Shown piece after piece: positions 13,778 through 22,589 of a stretch of 39,785 bases of DNA. Position 1 is the first letter of the stretch; each line of letters starts with the position of its first letter. The position numbers were made by a program, and so were the translations under genes. The notes below the pieces were generated by a model, which was given only the letters and a program-made list of their open reading frames with translations, did no database searches and was not told the origin of the DNA. This DNA is from Chloroflexota bacterium (GTDB taxonomy: Bacteria > Chloroflexota > Dehalococcoidia > UBA3495): NCBI GenBank assembly GCA_022576105.1, contig JACZRM010000001.1, forward strand, positions 1-39,785, written 5' to 3'.

Positions 13778-16087
13778 CTAGGTAATGCCCAGAGTCTGCA
13801 GGTTGCCCTGGCTGTCGCTGGGTAATTGCAGTCCCTGCCCAATGCTGGCGCGCAGCGTGCGGCCCAGGTCCCTCAGCAGATGGGGTAATGGCCGGTAACC
13901 CTGCCCTAAATTCTGGACCAGGTCGTTCAACGTGTTGTAGGCCTGATCGACCTTCCAGTAGAAAGACAGCAGCCAGGCCAACTCCCGCTCGTTGGTCGGG
14001 GCCGGGATGTCATCCAGGTCAATCAAAGCGTCGGTGACTTTGGTGTAACGCAGAATGCCGGCCTTATCTTCGGCATCGCGACCAAAGTAACGCCTTTGCC
14101 GCAGTTCGAATACCCGCTTGTTGTACTCTGTTTCGCCGTAGATGTTGAGGGGCAACCAGTCCTGGCGAAGGTCCATGACCTCCGCGCCGCTATGGTCCAC
14201 TATCGCTACCGCTATGTCTGTGCCCAGCGAGGCGTCGTATTGGAACTTGACCGCTTCTCGCAGCAGGGCCTCCTGGAGCATCAAGGTTAATTCTCTGGGA
14301 ATCTTCTTGTACTTGGTTCCGCTGGCCTGGTCGTTGGTATCCGCACCGATGCCGCCGGTATTGAACACATAATAGTAGTTGGGAAACCCGCCCCGCTCCA
14401 TCTGCTGGAGGATGTAGTACATCAGATTGGCGTTCTCGTCTTCCAGACCGATGATAAACGGGTCCGAGAAATACTCCACGTAGGGCCGGCCAATCGCGCC
14501 CACGGCGGCACCCATCTGGACTGCCTCCCCGTACATCAGCACCCGAATATATTGTTCCAGATTGAGTCGGCGCAGCGGCGGCACCACCGTGTTTTGGCGC
14601 ATGACCGCCTGCCAGAAGACCTGGTCAGTGTCTTGCATCGGAATGTGCACCGATTCTTTCAACCGCCCGCCGGTGATTGCCCCGATCAAGTCTTGCGCGC
14701 CCTTTCGGGCCAGCAAACGAGACCGGGACAGAATCATGCGCATGTTGCGTACCGGGTTCTCCATGTAGTTGGGATTGAAACCCTCTTTGGAATCTCCAAT
14801 GTGGACCGGCACGTTCTCCAGTGTTTCCTGGGGGTTGGGTTGACCCTCGGCCCCCCTCAATACATCGTAGGTAATCGGGTCATCATCTCTGGTCAGGCCG
14901 TAGGGCACAGCGTAGAAATTGTTCTCGGTGCCGTCAATGCCGTGGGTAATCCTCAGCCGATGACCGTCCCTGATAGTCTCAATAGACTCCTTGAGCGGCT
15001 GCAATAGAACGATATCATCGTTCATGGGGCAGATGCCCTCTTCCGGGTCCAGCGGCAGATGCAATAAGCTGGCCAACTCGCTGCCTGCGATCTCAATCAT
15101 GATCGTCAGGGTGCTTTTACCGTGCAGCGACGGGCCGATGGTCACCAGGCCCGTGTTTTTCAGGTTGCCCTGCAAGGTCTTGACCCGGGCCATGCTCAGG
15201 GCGGCTTGAACTGCCAGACCATTGTTCTGCTTGACCAGGAACATGGCAATGGACAGCGGTCCCATCTTGTGCTCGCCGACGTAATCGAAGCCCAGGTGTA
15301 ATGACAGACCCTTGGTGGGGGCCTTGAAGATCAATTGGCTGAGTCCGGCATCTCGGATGCGCGACTTGAGCTCTTCCGACAGGCCCAGGTCTTCCAGCCA
15401 GCCGGGGATGGACACCTCCAGGATGTCTGGGGCGTCTTGGTACTGGGATTCTGGAAGGTCGAAAGTGAGCTGCCGCCACATGTATGGCACTTGCAGATAC
15501 CTGGTCCCGTAGAGCAACTGTCTGGCGTGAAAAGAGCGGCCTGGAGCATCGCCAATCTGACGGTCGGTCTGGATGACGGTCTCCCCGGCAGCGAAGCATT
15601 CTCTTAGCTTGGTTGCGATCTGCTGAAAAACCTCGGTAAACATTACCTGATTGCCTTCTTCAAAGGCCAGCGCGTCCCGGTTTCGGCCAAAACCGTCGAT
15701 GTAGTACTGGGTCAGGTCTGGTCGGCGGACAACGCCAAGCTGGCTGAAGAAATCCAGCCCCTGGTTGTCTAGTTGGACCACCACGTCGGGCCAAACCCTG
15801 GTAGCCGCTCGACCCGCCGCGTTAGCTTCCGCCGATTCTTTTTCTAGTTGCTTGACCTCATCAAGCATCTGCGTTCGTTGTTCTGCGGTCAGTTTCTGCA
15901 GAATCCGCATGTTGTCTTTGAGCCACTGCTCTGAAGGGTTGTACACTGCGCAGCCGGGCTGCTGCCCGGCAGTCGCGGCTGCCACCAGTTCCTCCAATGC
16001 CTTAGCGAATGCGGGATTTGTTCCTGGACCAGCTAGTGGAGAGGTTGTTGCTGGATGGCGCCCTGGCGTATTACTTCCGTCAGTCAC
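13778..16087 (-). CDS. Divergent PEP carboxykinase (ATP)-like protein
   Basis: A 769-residue cytoplasmic protein that I recognise only by motifs. Residues 318-326 are a P-loop, GPSLHGKST, in the place of the ATP-type PEPCK loop GLSGTGKTT. NDDIVLL (356-362) resembles the PEPCK kinase-2 motif with its paired aspartates. VVPPLRRLNLEQ (501-512) resembles the conserved VLPPVSKLTPEQ region, and YVFNTGGIG (573-581) resembles LVNTGW. The spacing between these motifs is much wider than in real PEPCK, and the protein has about 230 more residues. The histidine of the metal site and the substrate arginine could not be located. The start is GTG with GAGGA upstream. It may be a kinase or GTP/ATP-using relative rather than a gluconeogenic PEPCK. 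No codon anomaly noticed. Confidence 0.5.
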   Translation of the reverse strand: MTDGSNTPGRHPATTSPLAGPGTNPAFAKALEELVAAATAGQQPGCAVYNPSEQWLKDNMRILQKLTAEQRTQMLDEVKQLEKESAEANAAGRAATRVWPDVVVQLDNQGLDFFSQLGVVRRPDLTQYYIDGFGRNRDALAFEEGNQVMFTEVFQQIATKLRECFAAGETVIQTDRQIGDAPGRSFHARQLLYGTRYLQVPYMWRQLTFDLPESQYQDAPDILEVSIPGWLEDLGLSEELKSRIRDAGLSQLIFKAPTKGLSLHLGFDYVGEHKMGPLSIAMFLVKQNNGLAVQAALSMARVKTLQGNLKNTGLVTIGPSLHGKSTLTIMIEIAGSELASLLHLPLDPEEGICPMNDDIVLLQPLKESIETIRDGHRLRITHGIDGTENNFYAVPYGLTRDDDPITYDVLRGAEGQPNPQETLENVPVHIGDSKEGFNPNYMENPVRNMRMILSRSRLLARKGAQDLIGAITGGRLKESVHIPMQDTDQVFWQAVMRQNTVVPPLRRLNLEQYIRVLMYGEAVQMGAAVGAIGRPYVEYFSDPFIIGLEDENANLMYYILQQMERGGFPNYYYVFNTGGIGADTNDQASGTKYKKIPRELTLMLQEALLREAVKFQYDASLGTDIAVAIVDHSGAEVMDLRQDWLPLNIYGETEYNKRVFELRQRRYFGRDAEDKAGILRYTKVTDALIDLDDIPAPTNERELAWLLSFYWKVDQAYNTLNDLVQNLGQGYRPLPHLLRDLGRTLRASIGQGLQLPSDSQGNLQTLGIT

Positions 16088-16344
16088 TAGAAATCCTCAA
16101 CAATATTCGGCTCGCTTTCGGGTGCAGTTCGCGGGTAACGGCTGGGGCGGTGGACTGCCATATGCTACATGGTTGCCCTATCCAATGTCAAAGTCACCGG
16201 ACGATCCATGGACCGGTATTTATCCCAACGGTGGAGGGCGGTCAACTCATCCTAGACTTCCTGGTAGGACTCCGACGCCGCCCACTCGCGGCATATTTGA
16301 ATGGGTATGCTAGCGGCTAAGCCGGAATTCGGTAACCGCCGGAA

Positions 16345-16374
16345 TTGGTAAGTGTAATTTTGGTAAGTGTAATT
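16345..16374 (+). repeat. 15-bp tandem repeat, two units
   Basis: TTGGTAAGTGTAATT occurs twice in a row with no mismatch. It lies in the 600-bp gap before the Hpt gene, in which I see no gene or clear promoter. Confidence 0.8.
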
Positions 16375-16658
16375 GTGATGCGCGTCAGAATTTGCCGGTT
16401 TGAATTTTCAATGATCTTCAAGCGCCACCGCCTTCGGTTTTGCAGTTGCCGGTTAAGCGCCGGTCGGTCCGTTTTTCAGTTGGGTATGCTCAGCCTCAAT
16501 CTAATTGGGGTGCATTCCCCTACCGGTCGAGGGGTCAGTTCAGAATACTGGGAGGCTGTGCCTCTTAGAGCCATGCGCATCTGTTGTTAATCTGATCAAT
16601 GTCAAACCGTGATTTGTGACCAAACCAATCCAGCAGTCTCTATTGATCCACCCAGCGA

Positions 16659-16682
16659 ACGTTCATTCAGACGTTCATTCAG
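16659..16682 (+). repeat. 12-bp tandem repeat, two units
   Basis: ACGTTCATTCAG is present twice in direct succession, ending just before the ribosome-binding site of the Hpt gene. It could be a regulator site or a slippage product. Confidence 0.75.
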
Positions 16683-16695
16683 GGAGAGTCAGAGC

Positions 16696-17028
16696 ATGAC
16701 CCAAGATGGAAATGTGAGCTCCGCAGGCAGGATACAAGTTGTTGTCGATAGTGGCATTGAGGATTTGATTCCTGGGTATATGGAGAACCGGCAAGAAGAT
16801 ATCAAATCTATATTGGGTTCTCTGGCAGTGGGCGATTACGAAACCGTGCTGATCTTGGGGCACAGCATGAAGGGGTCCGGCGGAGGTTACGGCTTTGACG
16901 GCATTTCTGAAATTGGTCAGACCCTGGAATTAGCGGCTAAAGAGAAAGACGCCGGGACTATCGAAAGAATGGTAGCTGATTTGGCAAACTACTTGGAGCA
17001 AGTGGATATAGTCTTTGAGGAACAATAA
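16696..17028 (+). CDS. Stand-alone Hpt phosphotransfer protein
   Basis: About 110 residues. The phosphorylation motif is HSMKGSGGGYGF, with the acceptor His56, followed by DGISEIGQTLELAAKEKD. This is the usual HxxKG pattern of Hpt domains, which pass phosphate between receiver domains. The N-terminal DLIPGYMENRQEDIKSILGSL forms the first helices of the four-helix bundle. The start is the ATG preceded by AGGGAGAG; an ATG 29 codons upstream is in frame but that stretch is unlike a protein. The hybrid kinase gene begins 231 bp later on the same strand. Since that kinase carries intact receivers, the Hpt protein is probably its partner. Confidence 0.85.
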   Translation: MTQDGNVSSAGRIQVVVDSGIEDLIPGYMENRQEDIKSILGSLAVGDYETVLILGHSMKGSGGGYGFDGISEIGQTLELAAKEKDAGTIERMVADLANYLEQVDIVFEEQ

Positions 17029-17105
17029 GCTGGGCGCATTTCAAACCCCACAAGCTTATTCCAACAACCAATCGGGTGAATTTACGAATAAACCCGTTAG
17101 TCTCT

Positions 17106-17145
17106 ATCGGGCTTTGCTGGGTGATTGTTCAAACAAATGCCCGAT
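17106..17145 (+). promoter_or_regulatory. Hairpin between the Hpt and kinase genes
   Basis: ATCGGGC (17106-17112) and GCCCGAT (17139-17145) form a perfect 7-bp inverted repeat with a 26-nt loop. A second inverted repeat, AATAAGCT/AGCTTATT, spans the Hpt stop codon (17024-17060). Neither has a T run. Confidence 0.35.
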
Positions 17146-17259
17146 GGTTGATGAGCATAATCCTGGTTGATGGCTCTTCGCCATAATTCGGTGATTTCCT
17201 GGACCTGACCTGAACCGGAACTTGTTGAAGACCAGAACCTGTTGAAAAAGGAAGCTAAA

Positions 17260-19557
17260 ATGACATCAGCGGAGCGCCGCACCGTAATCCTGGTGAACGA
17301 CGATCAGTCCCAACTGAGACTCGCCTCGGCAATATTGGAGGCTGATGGCCTCAAGGTCACTGCTTGCACCGATCCTCTGCAGGCCCTGTCTGCCATGGAA
17401 GGACAGGATCTCCCTGATGCCATAGTCACCGATATTTGCATGCCCGGGATCGACGGCTGGAGATTTTGTCGTTTGCTCCGCTCCCCACAGTACCAACGCT
17501 ACAACCACGTGCCGGTATTAATTCTTTCGGCCAACTTCTCTGGGGCCGATGCCCAACAGTTGCTGACCGAATTGGGTGCCGACGCCTTCCTGCCCGCGCC
17601 GTATAAGCCTTCTGATCTGCGAACTCAAGTCAGCAGCCTCATGGGCGGGCGGTGGAAAACCTCGGTATCCTCGCTGGTGATTTCTGGCGATGATGAAGTT
17701 GCCCGGAACCTCAGTCAGGAGTTTGAGGGTCTGGGATACGATTGTACGACTGCGAAAACCGGGGAGGAAGGCTATCGGCTCCTGCTGGAACGTATTCCAG
17801 ACATGGTTATACTGGCTCGAGACCTCCCCAACCGGGACGTTCGCCGCATTGTGAGTGAAATCAGAAAGCAGGAATTACCCACAGTGTCAATCCTAATTGC
17901 CGATGAATCTAACCTACCTCAAGCCCTGGGCTCTATGATGCAAGGCGCTGATGGTTTTGTTTGCGAGCCCTTCGACATCGCCGAGCTGGTTGACCTGTGG
18001 GGCAAAGCCCGCCGAGAACGGTCACTAGTCCAAATTGACGATTTGCTGGAAAGCAAATCGCAAGAGCTCCGGCGCAGCGAAGTTAAGTACCGCCTCTTGT
18101 TAAATAGTATTCGCTCTCCCATTGTGGCTCTCACCGACGAGCTGAATGTTCTTTACTGCAACGAAGCATATGCCGATTTTTTCTGCGGCTCAAGGCAGGA
18201 ACTTGAAGGCGAGAGCATTCAGTCTCTGATTCCAGATCTCTCGGGTTCCTGGCTTTACAACCTGTACGCTGAAGTATTGGAGACCGGGATCTGGCGTGAA
18301 CTCCAGCACCAATGGCAGGGACATTTTCTGCACGCTTGGGTTTATCCCACGCCTTGGGGTATCCTCTCCGTTACCGAAGACGTGACCGACCGCAAAGAAT
18401 TGGAAAACAAGGTAGCGCAAGCGGAAAAAATTAACGGCTTAACCCATATCGCCGAGGGAGTGGCCCATGGCCTCAACGATATGTTGACCACAATAATGGG
18501 CCACTCTCAATTGGCCGTCACCGCCAACCCTTCCAACGGCGATCTCAGAAACAATTTAGACGAAATTCAGAAGGCCGCGGACCGAGCTTCAACGCTGACC
18601 AGCCATCTAACCTCCTTCTCAGAGCTTGAGCCGGTTAACCGAAAGTTGGTTGATATTAATTCGCTGGTCCTGGACACTTGCAACATAATGCGGAGGGTCG
18701 TTGGAGAACAGGTGGAAATCTCCACCTTGCTGCGTGCCGATCCGGGGTTGGTGCAGGTGGACCCCAGTCAAATTGAAAGATTGCTGTTGGGCGTGGCCGC
18801 TGGTTCCCGTGGAGCGATACCGGGCTCCGGTAGTATTGCCATCGAAACCTATCAACTATCAGTCGGGCAGGCCGATCGGGGTGACCATCCGGATTTGGCG
18901 GTCGGGGAATATGAAGTCATATCGTTTACCTGCCAGGCCAGCGGGTCTGCTGCAAAAGCTAACCAGCAGATCATTGACGACAGCGGCACGGAAGAACCGG
19001 AAGCCGAAATAGATTTGGCGGCTTACTATGATTTGGTCAGGGACAATGGCGGATATATTCAGGTGAACAACGAGCCCGGCCAGGGAACCACTATAAAAAT
19101 TTACTTTGCTCAGGCCGACCAGGCGGCAGCCTCTCTACCGAAGAGTACCCGGATTGAAGAAATCACCACCAATGCTGCCGGCCATAGGGCCGATACCGTA
19201 CTCTTGGTGGATGATGAACCCCTGGTGCGGGAAATGACCGCGCTGGCCTTACGTGATCAAGGCTACAATGTCTTGGAAGCGGCCGGGGCCGGGGAAGCCC
19301 TCCGGATAGCTGATAGTCTCCCTGAGCGGGAAATTCAATTGCTGCTCACCGACGTGGTGATGCCCCAAATGAACGGCGTTGAGTTGGCCACTCAATTCAA
19401 GGCTTCACGCCCAGATTCCAAGGTGCTGCTGGTTTCGGGCAATGCCGGAACTACACTTACCCGCGCCGACCTGCCAGATAAGGACTGCGAGTTTTTGCCG
19501 AAACCTTATACGCCCGAAGTGTTGACCGGTCGGTTGCGATGCCTCTTGGATAATTGA
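17260..19557 (+). CDS. Hybrid histidine kinase with degenerate ATPase domain (REC-pseudoREC-PAS-HisKA-HATPase-REC)
   Basis: A 765-residue protein; the residue numbers here count from a TTG six codons upstream. REC1 (about 14-130) has acceptor Asp64 in IVTDICMPGIDG. REC2 (144-255) has Ala192 where the acceptor should be (DMVILARDLP) and lacks the conserved lysine (CEPF), so it cannot be phosphorylated. A PAS domain (280-385) and a HisKA helix follow with His409 in EGVAHGLNDML. The ATPase part keeps VDPSQIERLLL and GQGTTIKIYF. Its N box reads GVAAGSRGAI instead of NLAVNARDAM, and no DTGxG motif is found, so ATP/Mg binding should be lost. The final REC (650-771) has Asp704 in LLTDVVMPQMNG. The start is the ATG with AAGGAAG upstream. 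No membrane segment. No frameshift is seen. Confidence 0.85.
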   Translation: MTSAERRTVILVNDDQSQLRLASAILEADGLKVTACTDPLQALSAMEGQDLPDAIVTDICMPGIDGWRFCRLLRSPQYQRYNHVPVLILSANFSGADAQQLLTELGADAFLPAPYKPSDLRTQVSSLMGGRWKTSVSSLVISGDDEVARNLSQEFEGLGYDCTTAKTGEEGYRLLLERIPDMVILARDLPNRDVRRIVSEIRKQELPTVSILIADESNLPQALGSMMQGADGFVCEPFDIAELVDLWGKARRERSLVQIDDLLESKSQELRRSEVKYRLLLNSIRSPIVALTDELNVLYCNEAYADFFCGSRQELEGESIQSLIPDLSGSWLYNLYAEVLETGIWRELQHQWQGHFLHAWVYPTPWGILSVTEDVTDRKELENKVAQAEKINGLTHIAEGVAHGLNDMLTTIMGHSQLAVTANPSNGDLRNNLDEIQKAADRASTLTSHLTSFSELEPVNRKLVDINSLVLDTCNIMRRVVGEQVEISTLLRADPGLVQVDPSQIERLLLGVAAGSRGAIPGSGSIAIETYQLSVGQADRGDHPDLAVGEYEVISFTCQASGSAAKANQQIIDDSGTEEPEAEIDLAAYYDLVRDNGGYIQVNNEPGQGTTIKIYFAQADQAAASLPKSTRIEEITTNAAGHRADTVLLVDDEPLVREMTALALRDQGYNVLEAAGAGEALRIADSLPEREIQLLLTDVVMPQMNGVELATQFKASRPDSKVLLVSGNAGTTLTRADLPDKDCEFLPKPYTPEVLTGRLRCLLDN

Positions 19558-19801
19558 CCTGCCATAATAGAATTGTACCCGCCGCCGGTGTGAACGACGA
19601 TGACTCCAGCACGGTGAATGGACGATAGGCCCAAGGGGAGCATTCCGGTTGAAGCGGGCGGCAAGGCATTTGCCATCGAGGAGCTGGCACTGCCCAGGCT
19701 GGAAAATTGATGGCCGTGTCAAACCTCTGAGTTGGTCCTGGAAATGCGGGCGGCCCATCGCTTGACACTACTCATCAACTCTCTCTACCATTTCACCACT
19801 C

Positions 19802-19807
19802 TATAAT
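19802..19807 (+). promoter_or_regulatory. -10 box of larB, near-leaderless
   Basis: A perfect TATAAT stands 16 bp before the larB ATG, so transcription would start about 10 nt before the start codon. There is no good ribosome-binding site, which fits near-leaderless translation. No convincing -35 is seen at the right distance; a TTGACA lies too far upstream (19762). Confidence 0.5.
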
Positions 19808-19823
19808 AAAGGCCTCCCTTCAG

Positions 19824-20588
19824 ATGAATCCCTTCGACATCCGTCAGCACCTATTAGACCTGAGAGCAGGTAAACAGAGTGTTGATGACGTGCTGCAAAT
19901 TCTCCGAGACCTCCCCTATCAAGACTTGGACTTCGCCAAAATCGACCACCACCGACCCCTGCGCACCGGTTTCCCAGAAGTCGTTTTTGGTCAGGGCAAG
20001 TCGCCCGTTCAAGTGGCGGCCATCGTTGCTTCCCTGTCCGGGCATGGACATCCAGTATTGGTTACCAAGACCAATCAGGAAGCATATGCTCTGGTAGCCA
20101 GCCAGATTGCTGGAGCCACTTTCAATGAAACGGCCCAGGCCATCTTGGTCCCAGGAAGCAAGCAGATTAGCCAGCAGGAAGGCGTACTGGTGGTTACCGC
20201 CGGCACCGCTGACCTGCCGGTGGCCGAAGAAGCCGCGCTAACTGCTGAATACATGGGCAGTAAAGTGGAAAGAATTAACGACGTGGGAGTGGCTGGACTG
20301 CACCGCCTGCTGGACACAATACCCTCGCTGCAAAAGGCAAAGGTCATCGTAGTGGTAGCCGGTATGGAAGCTGCCATCACTGGGGTTGTCGCCGGGTTGG
20401 TTTCGGCTCCCGTGATCGCGGTCCCGACCAGCGTTGGGTACGGGGCCAGTTTTGAAGGTCTGGCCGCGTTGCTGGGAATGTTGAATAGTTGCGCCCCCGG
20501 CGTGGCGACGGTGAATATCGACAACGGCTTTGGGGCCGGGTATTTGGCGGCTCAAATAAATGGGCAGTTGTACGAGGGCCATGACTAG
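19824..20588 (+). CDS. larB: Nickel-pincer cofactor biosynthesis protein LarB
   Basis: LarB carboxylates and hydrolyses nicotinic acid adenine dinucleotide, the first step toward the nickel-pincer cofactor of lactate racemase. 254 residues, with a PurE-like C-terminal domain. Typical stretches are DIRQHLLDLRAGKQSVDDVL, GFPEVVFGQGKS, VVTAGTADLPVAEEA, DVGVAGLHRLL, VVVAGMEAAITGVVAGLV, VPTSVGYGASFEGLAALLGM and VNIDNGFGAG. LarA, LarC and LarE are not in the window, so it is an isolated member. It leads a plus-strand run and overlaps the next gene by 8 bases. Confusion with PurE is unlikely given length and order of motifs. Confidence 0.9.
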   Translation: MNPFDIRQHLLDLRAGKQSVDDVLQILRDLPYQDLDFAKIDHHRPLRTGFPEVVFGQGKSPVQVAAIVASLSGHGHPVLVTKTNQEAYALVASQIAGATFNETAQAILVPGSKQISQQEGVLVVTAGTADLPVAEEAALTAEYMGSKVERINDVGVAGLHRLLDTIPSLQKAKVIVVVAGMEAAITGVVAGLVSAPVIAVPTSVGYGASFEGLAALLGMLNSCAPGVATVNIDNGFGAGYLAAQINGQLYEGHD

Positions 20589-21510
20589 CCGAAAGTTGCT
20601 GCTGTTGGTCACCCTGGCGTTGGTAGTCTTTGTTGCTCTGGCCGGTTATGGCGATTTTAAGACAGTTGGCGCCCGCCTGGCCTCCTTTCCCCTTCACTAT
20701 CTCTCGGCTGCGCTGGCACTGGCGGCCCTGAACTATACTCTGCGGTTTTTTCGGTGGAGTTATTACCTCGGCCTGCTCAAAATAGAAGTCCCATTCCGGC
20801 TGAGCTTACTGGTATTTCTCTCCGGCCTGGCGTTATCACTCACCCCCGGGAAAGTTGGCGAGTTGGTCAAGGGCTATTTTCTAAGAAACCGGGCCGGTGT
20901 TCCCCTGACATCTTCAATACCGGCGATCCTCATGGAAAGGCTAACCGACGTGATCGCCATTGTGCTGCTGGGCCTGATTGGCCTGACGCTGCTTCCTGAG
21001 TCAATTCGTTGGATTCTGTTGGTAGTGTTGATTTTCAGCGGAGTATTCATCTACTTGTTGGCGTCTCACCGGAGCCAAATGTTGTTCAGCTTGCCGCTGT
21101 TGCGACGGTGGCGCGAAGATGTGGAACATTCCCGAGAAGGTCTCCGCCGCCTGACTGCTCCCAAACCGATGCTAATCTCGGTGGGGTTGGGACTTGTTGC
21201 TTGGCTGAGTGAGGGTCTGGCTCTGTGGATAATAATCAAGGGCTTGGGCGCAGATCTCTCGCTGGTTTGGACCTTACCGGTTTACGCTTCCGCCACGATT
21301 GCGGGCGCCATTAGCACCCTGCCGGGCGGACTGATCGGCACCGAAGGCGCCATGTTGGCGCTGTTGCAGCAGGGTGGCGTTGCCAGGGATGTGGCGGCGG
21401 CGGGGACCCTGCTGGTCCGCCTGGTGACATTGTGGTTTGCGGTGGCGATTGGGCTGGGTGCTCTGGCGATGCTCAATCGGTTCCAACCGGTCAGGGCCGA
21501 GGAAGCCTAG
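20581..21510 (+). CDS. Flippase-like integral membrane protein (LPG synthase TM / UPF0104 family)
   Basis: 309 residues with about eight hydrophobic helices. The family signature is visible in LNYTLRFFRWSYYL, LSGLALSLTPGKVGELVKGY, PAILMERLTDVIAIVLL, TLPGGLIGTEGAMLALL and AAGTLLVRLVTLWFAVAIG. Members include the flippase part of MprF and the dolichyl-phosphate-linked AglD relatives. It is likely to move or modify a lipid-linked sugar or lipid at the membrane. The start is the ATG inside the larB stop region (ATGACTAG) with GAGG upstream; an upstream in-frame ATG would add seven residues. The next gene makes a lipid-linked ribose-like product, which suggests a shared cell-surface glycolipid role. 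Confidence 0.8.
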   Translation: MTSRKLLLLVTLALVVFVALAGYGDFKTVGARLASFPLHYLSAALALAALNYTLRFFRWSYYLGLLKIEVPFRLSLLVFLSGLALSLTPGKVGELVKGYFLRNRAGVPLTSSIPAILMERLTDVIAIVLLGLIGLTLLPESIRWILLVVLIFSGVFIYLLASHRSQMLFSLPLLRRWREDVEHSREGLRRLTAPKPMLISVGLGLVAWLSEGLALWIIIKGLGADLSLVWTLPVYASATIAGAISTLPGGLIGTEGAMLALLQQGGVARDVAAAGTLLVRLVTLWFAVAIGLGALAMLNRFQPVRAEEA

Positions 21511-21591
21511 TTGGCGCCGGGCCTGGTATCATCAAATCAAAGTCAGGTTAAAGGAGAACCCCTGGGAGACGGAGCTTCTATTGAGTGATAT

Positions 21592-22539
21592 ATGGGGTCG
21601 GTAGATACGACCCATCGAACACCAACCACCGAGGCGTTTAATACACGCTTGATGGCGCACGTCAAGGCGTTGCGGCCCAAGCAGTGGATCAAAAACAGTC
21701 TGCTGTTCCTGCCGCTGCTTTTCGCCATCAACGTTGTTTGGTCACTGGAAAACTTGGAACCTCTTCCCGGATTCCTGGTGCGCCTGGTACTGCTCTTCGT
21801 AGCTTTCTGTCTGGTCTCCAGCGCGGTTTATCTGGTCAACGATTTGATGGACCGGGAGGCCGACCGGCGGCACCCGATAAAAATGCGACGCCCCATCGCT
21901 TCCGGCCGGGTAACCACGGGAACGGCGGTTTTCCTGACCCTGATACTTGGCCCAGGCGGCCTAGCCGCAATGTTCTGGATGGACTGGAATTTGGGCGCAA
22001 TTGGGCTGCTGTACGTGGCTATTAACCTGGTCTATTCCATGGGAGCCAAACAGGCAGCATTGATTGACATACTGATGGTAACCAGCGGGTATATTATTCG
22101 GACTGTAGTTGGAGCCGTCGCAGTTGGGGTAACCCCTTCACCCTGGTTGTATGTGGTAACCGCCGCTGGAGCCATGTTTATTGTTCTGGGTCGAAGGTAC
22201 GCTGAAGTCCGCCTGGCCGGCGATGGCGCGGCGGGACAGCGGTCGGTGCTGACTGACTACGCCGGGCCATTCATCGGTCAACTCTTGAGCATATCTGCAA
22301 CAACTGCGCTGGTCAGTTATACTCTCTACGCGGTTGAGGCGGAGAATCTGCCCGCCAATAACGCGATGCTGCTGACGGTTCCGTTCGTGGCGTTCGGGCT
22401 GTTTCGGTATCTGTATTTGTTGAACACTAGCCCGGACGCAGAATTTCCGGAGCGACTAGTTACCAGAGATATGCCCTTCTTGCTGTCAGTGGTCGGTTGG
22501 ATTGGCGCGGTACTGCTGGTGTTGATGTTAAACAGCTAA
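21592..22539 (+). CDS. UbiA-family prenyltransferase, decaprenyl-phosphate phosphoribosyltransferase type
   Basis: Integral membrane enzyme, 315 residues, about eight or nine helices. The first aspartate motif, VNDLMDREADRRHP (N and D residues), is followed by KMRRPIASGRV. Together with LRPKQWIKNSLLFLPLLF, this is the pattern of DPPR synthase (Rv3806c/UbiA), which moves phosphoribose onto polyprenyl phosphate. The second motif region YSMGAKQAALIDILMVTSGY is also present. In mycobacteria this feeds arabinan synthesis; here the fate of the product is unknown. The start is uncertain: an ATG 20 codons later (MAHVKALRPKQW) is also plausible. It lies 81 bp after the flippase-like gene. Confidence 0.83.
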   Translation: MGSVDTTHRTPTTEAFNTRLMAHVKALRPKQWIKNSLLFLPLLFAINVVWSLENLEPLPGFLVRLVLLFVAFCLVSSAVYLVNDLMDREADRRHPIKMRRPIASGRVTTGTAVFLTLILGPGGLAAMFWMDWNLGAIGLLYVAINLVYSMGAKQAALIDILMVTSGYIIRTVVGAVAVGVTPSPWLYVVTAAGAMFIVLGRRYAEVRLAGDGAAGQRSVLTDYAGPFIGQLLSISATTALVSYTLYAVEAENLPANNAMLLTVPFVAFGLFRYLYLLNTSPDAEFPERLVTRDMPFLLSVVGWIGAVLLVLMLNS

Positions 22540-22589
22540 ATTCAGACTAGAACAGTCAGATAACCTACCGCTACCAGGAGTGATGCTTA

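Noticed and set aside
16345..16590. Plus-strand frame of 81 codons before the Hpt gene
   Set aside because: It begins in a tandem repeat, is rich in Arg and Cys, and has no family likeness.
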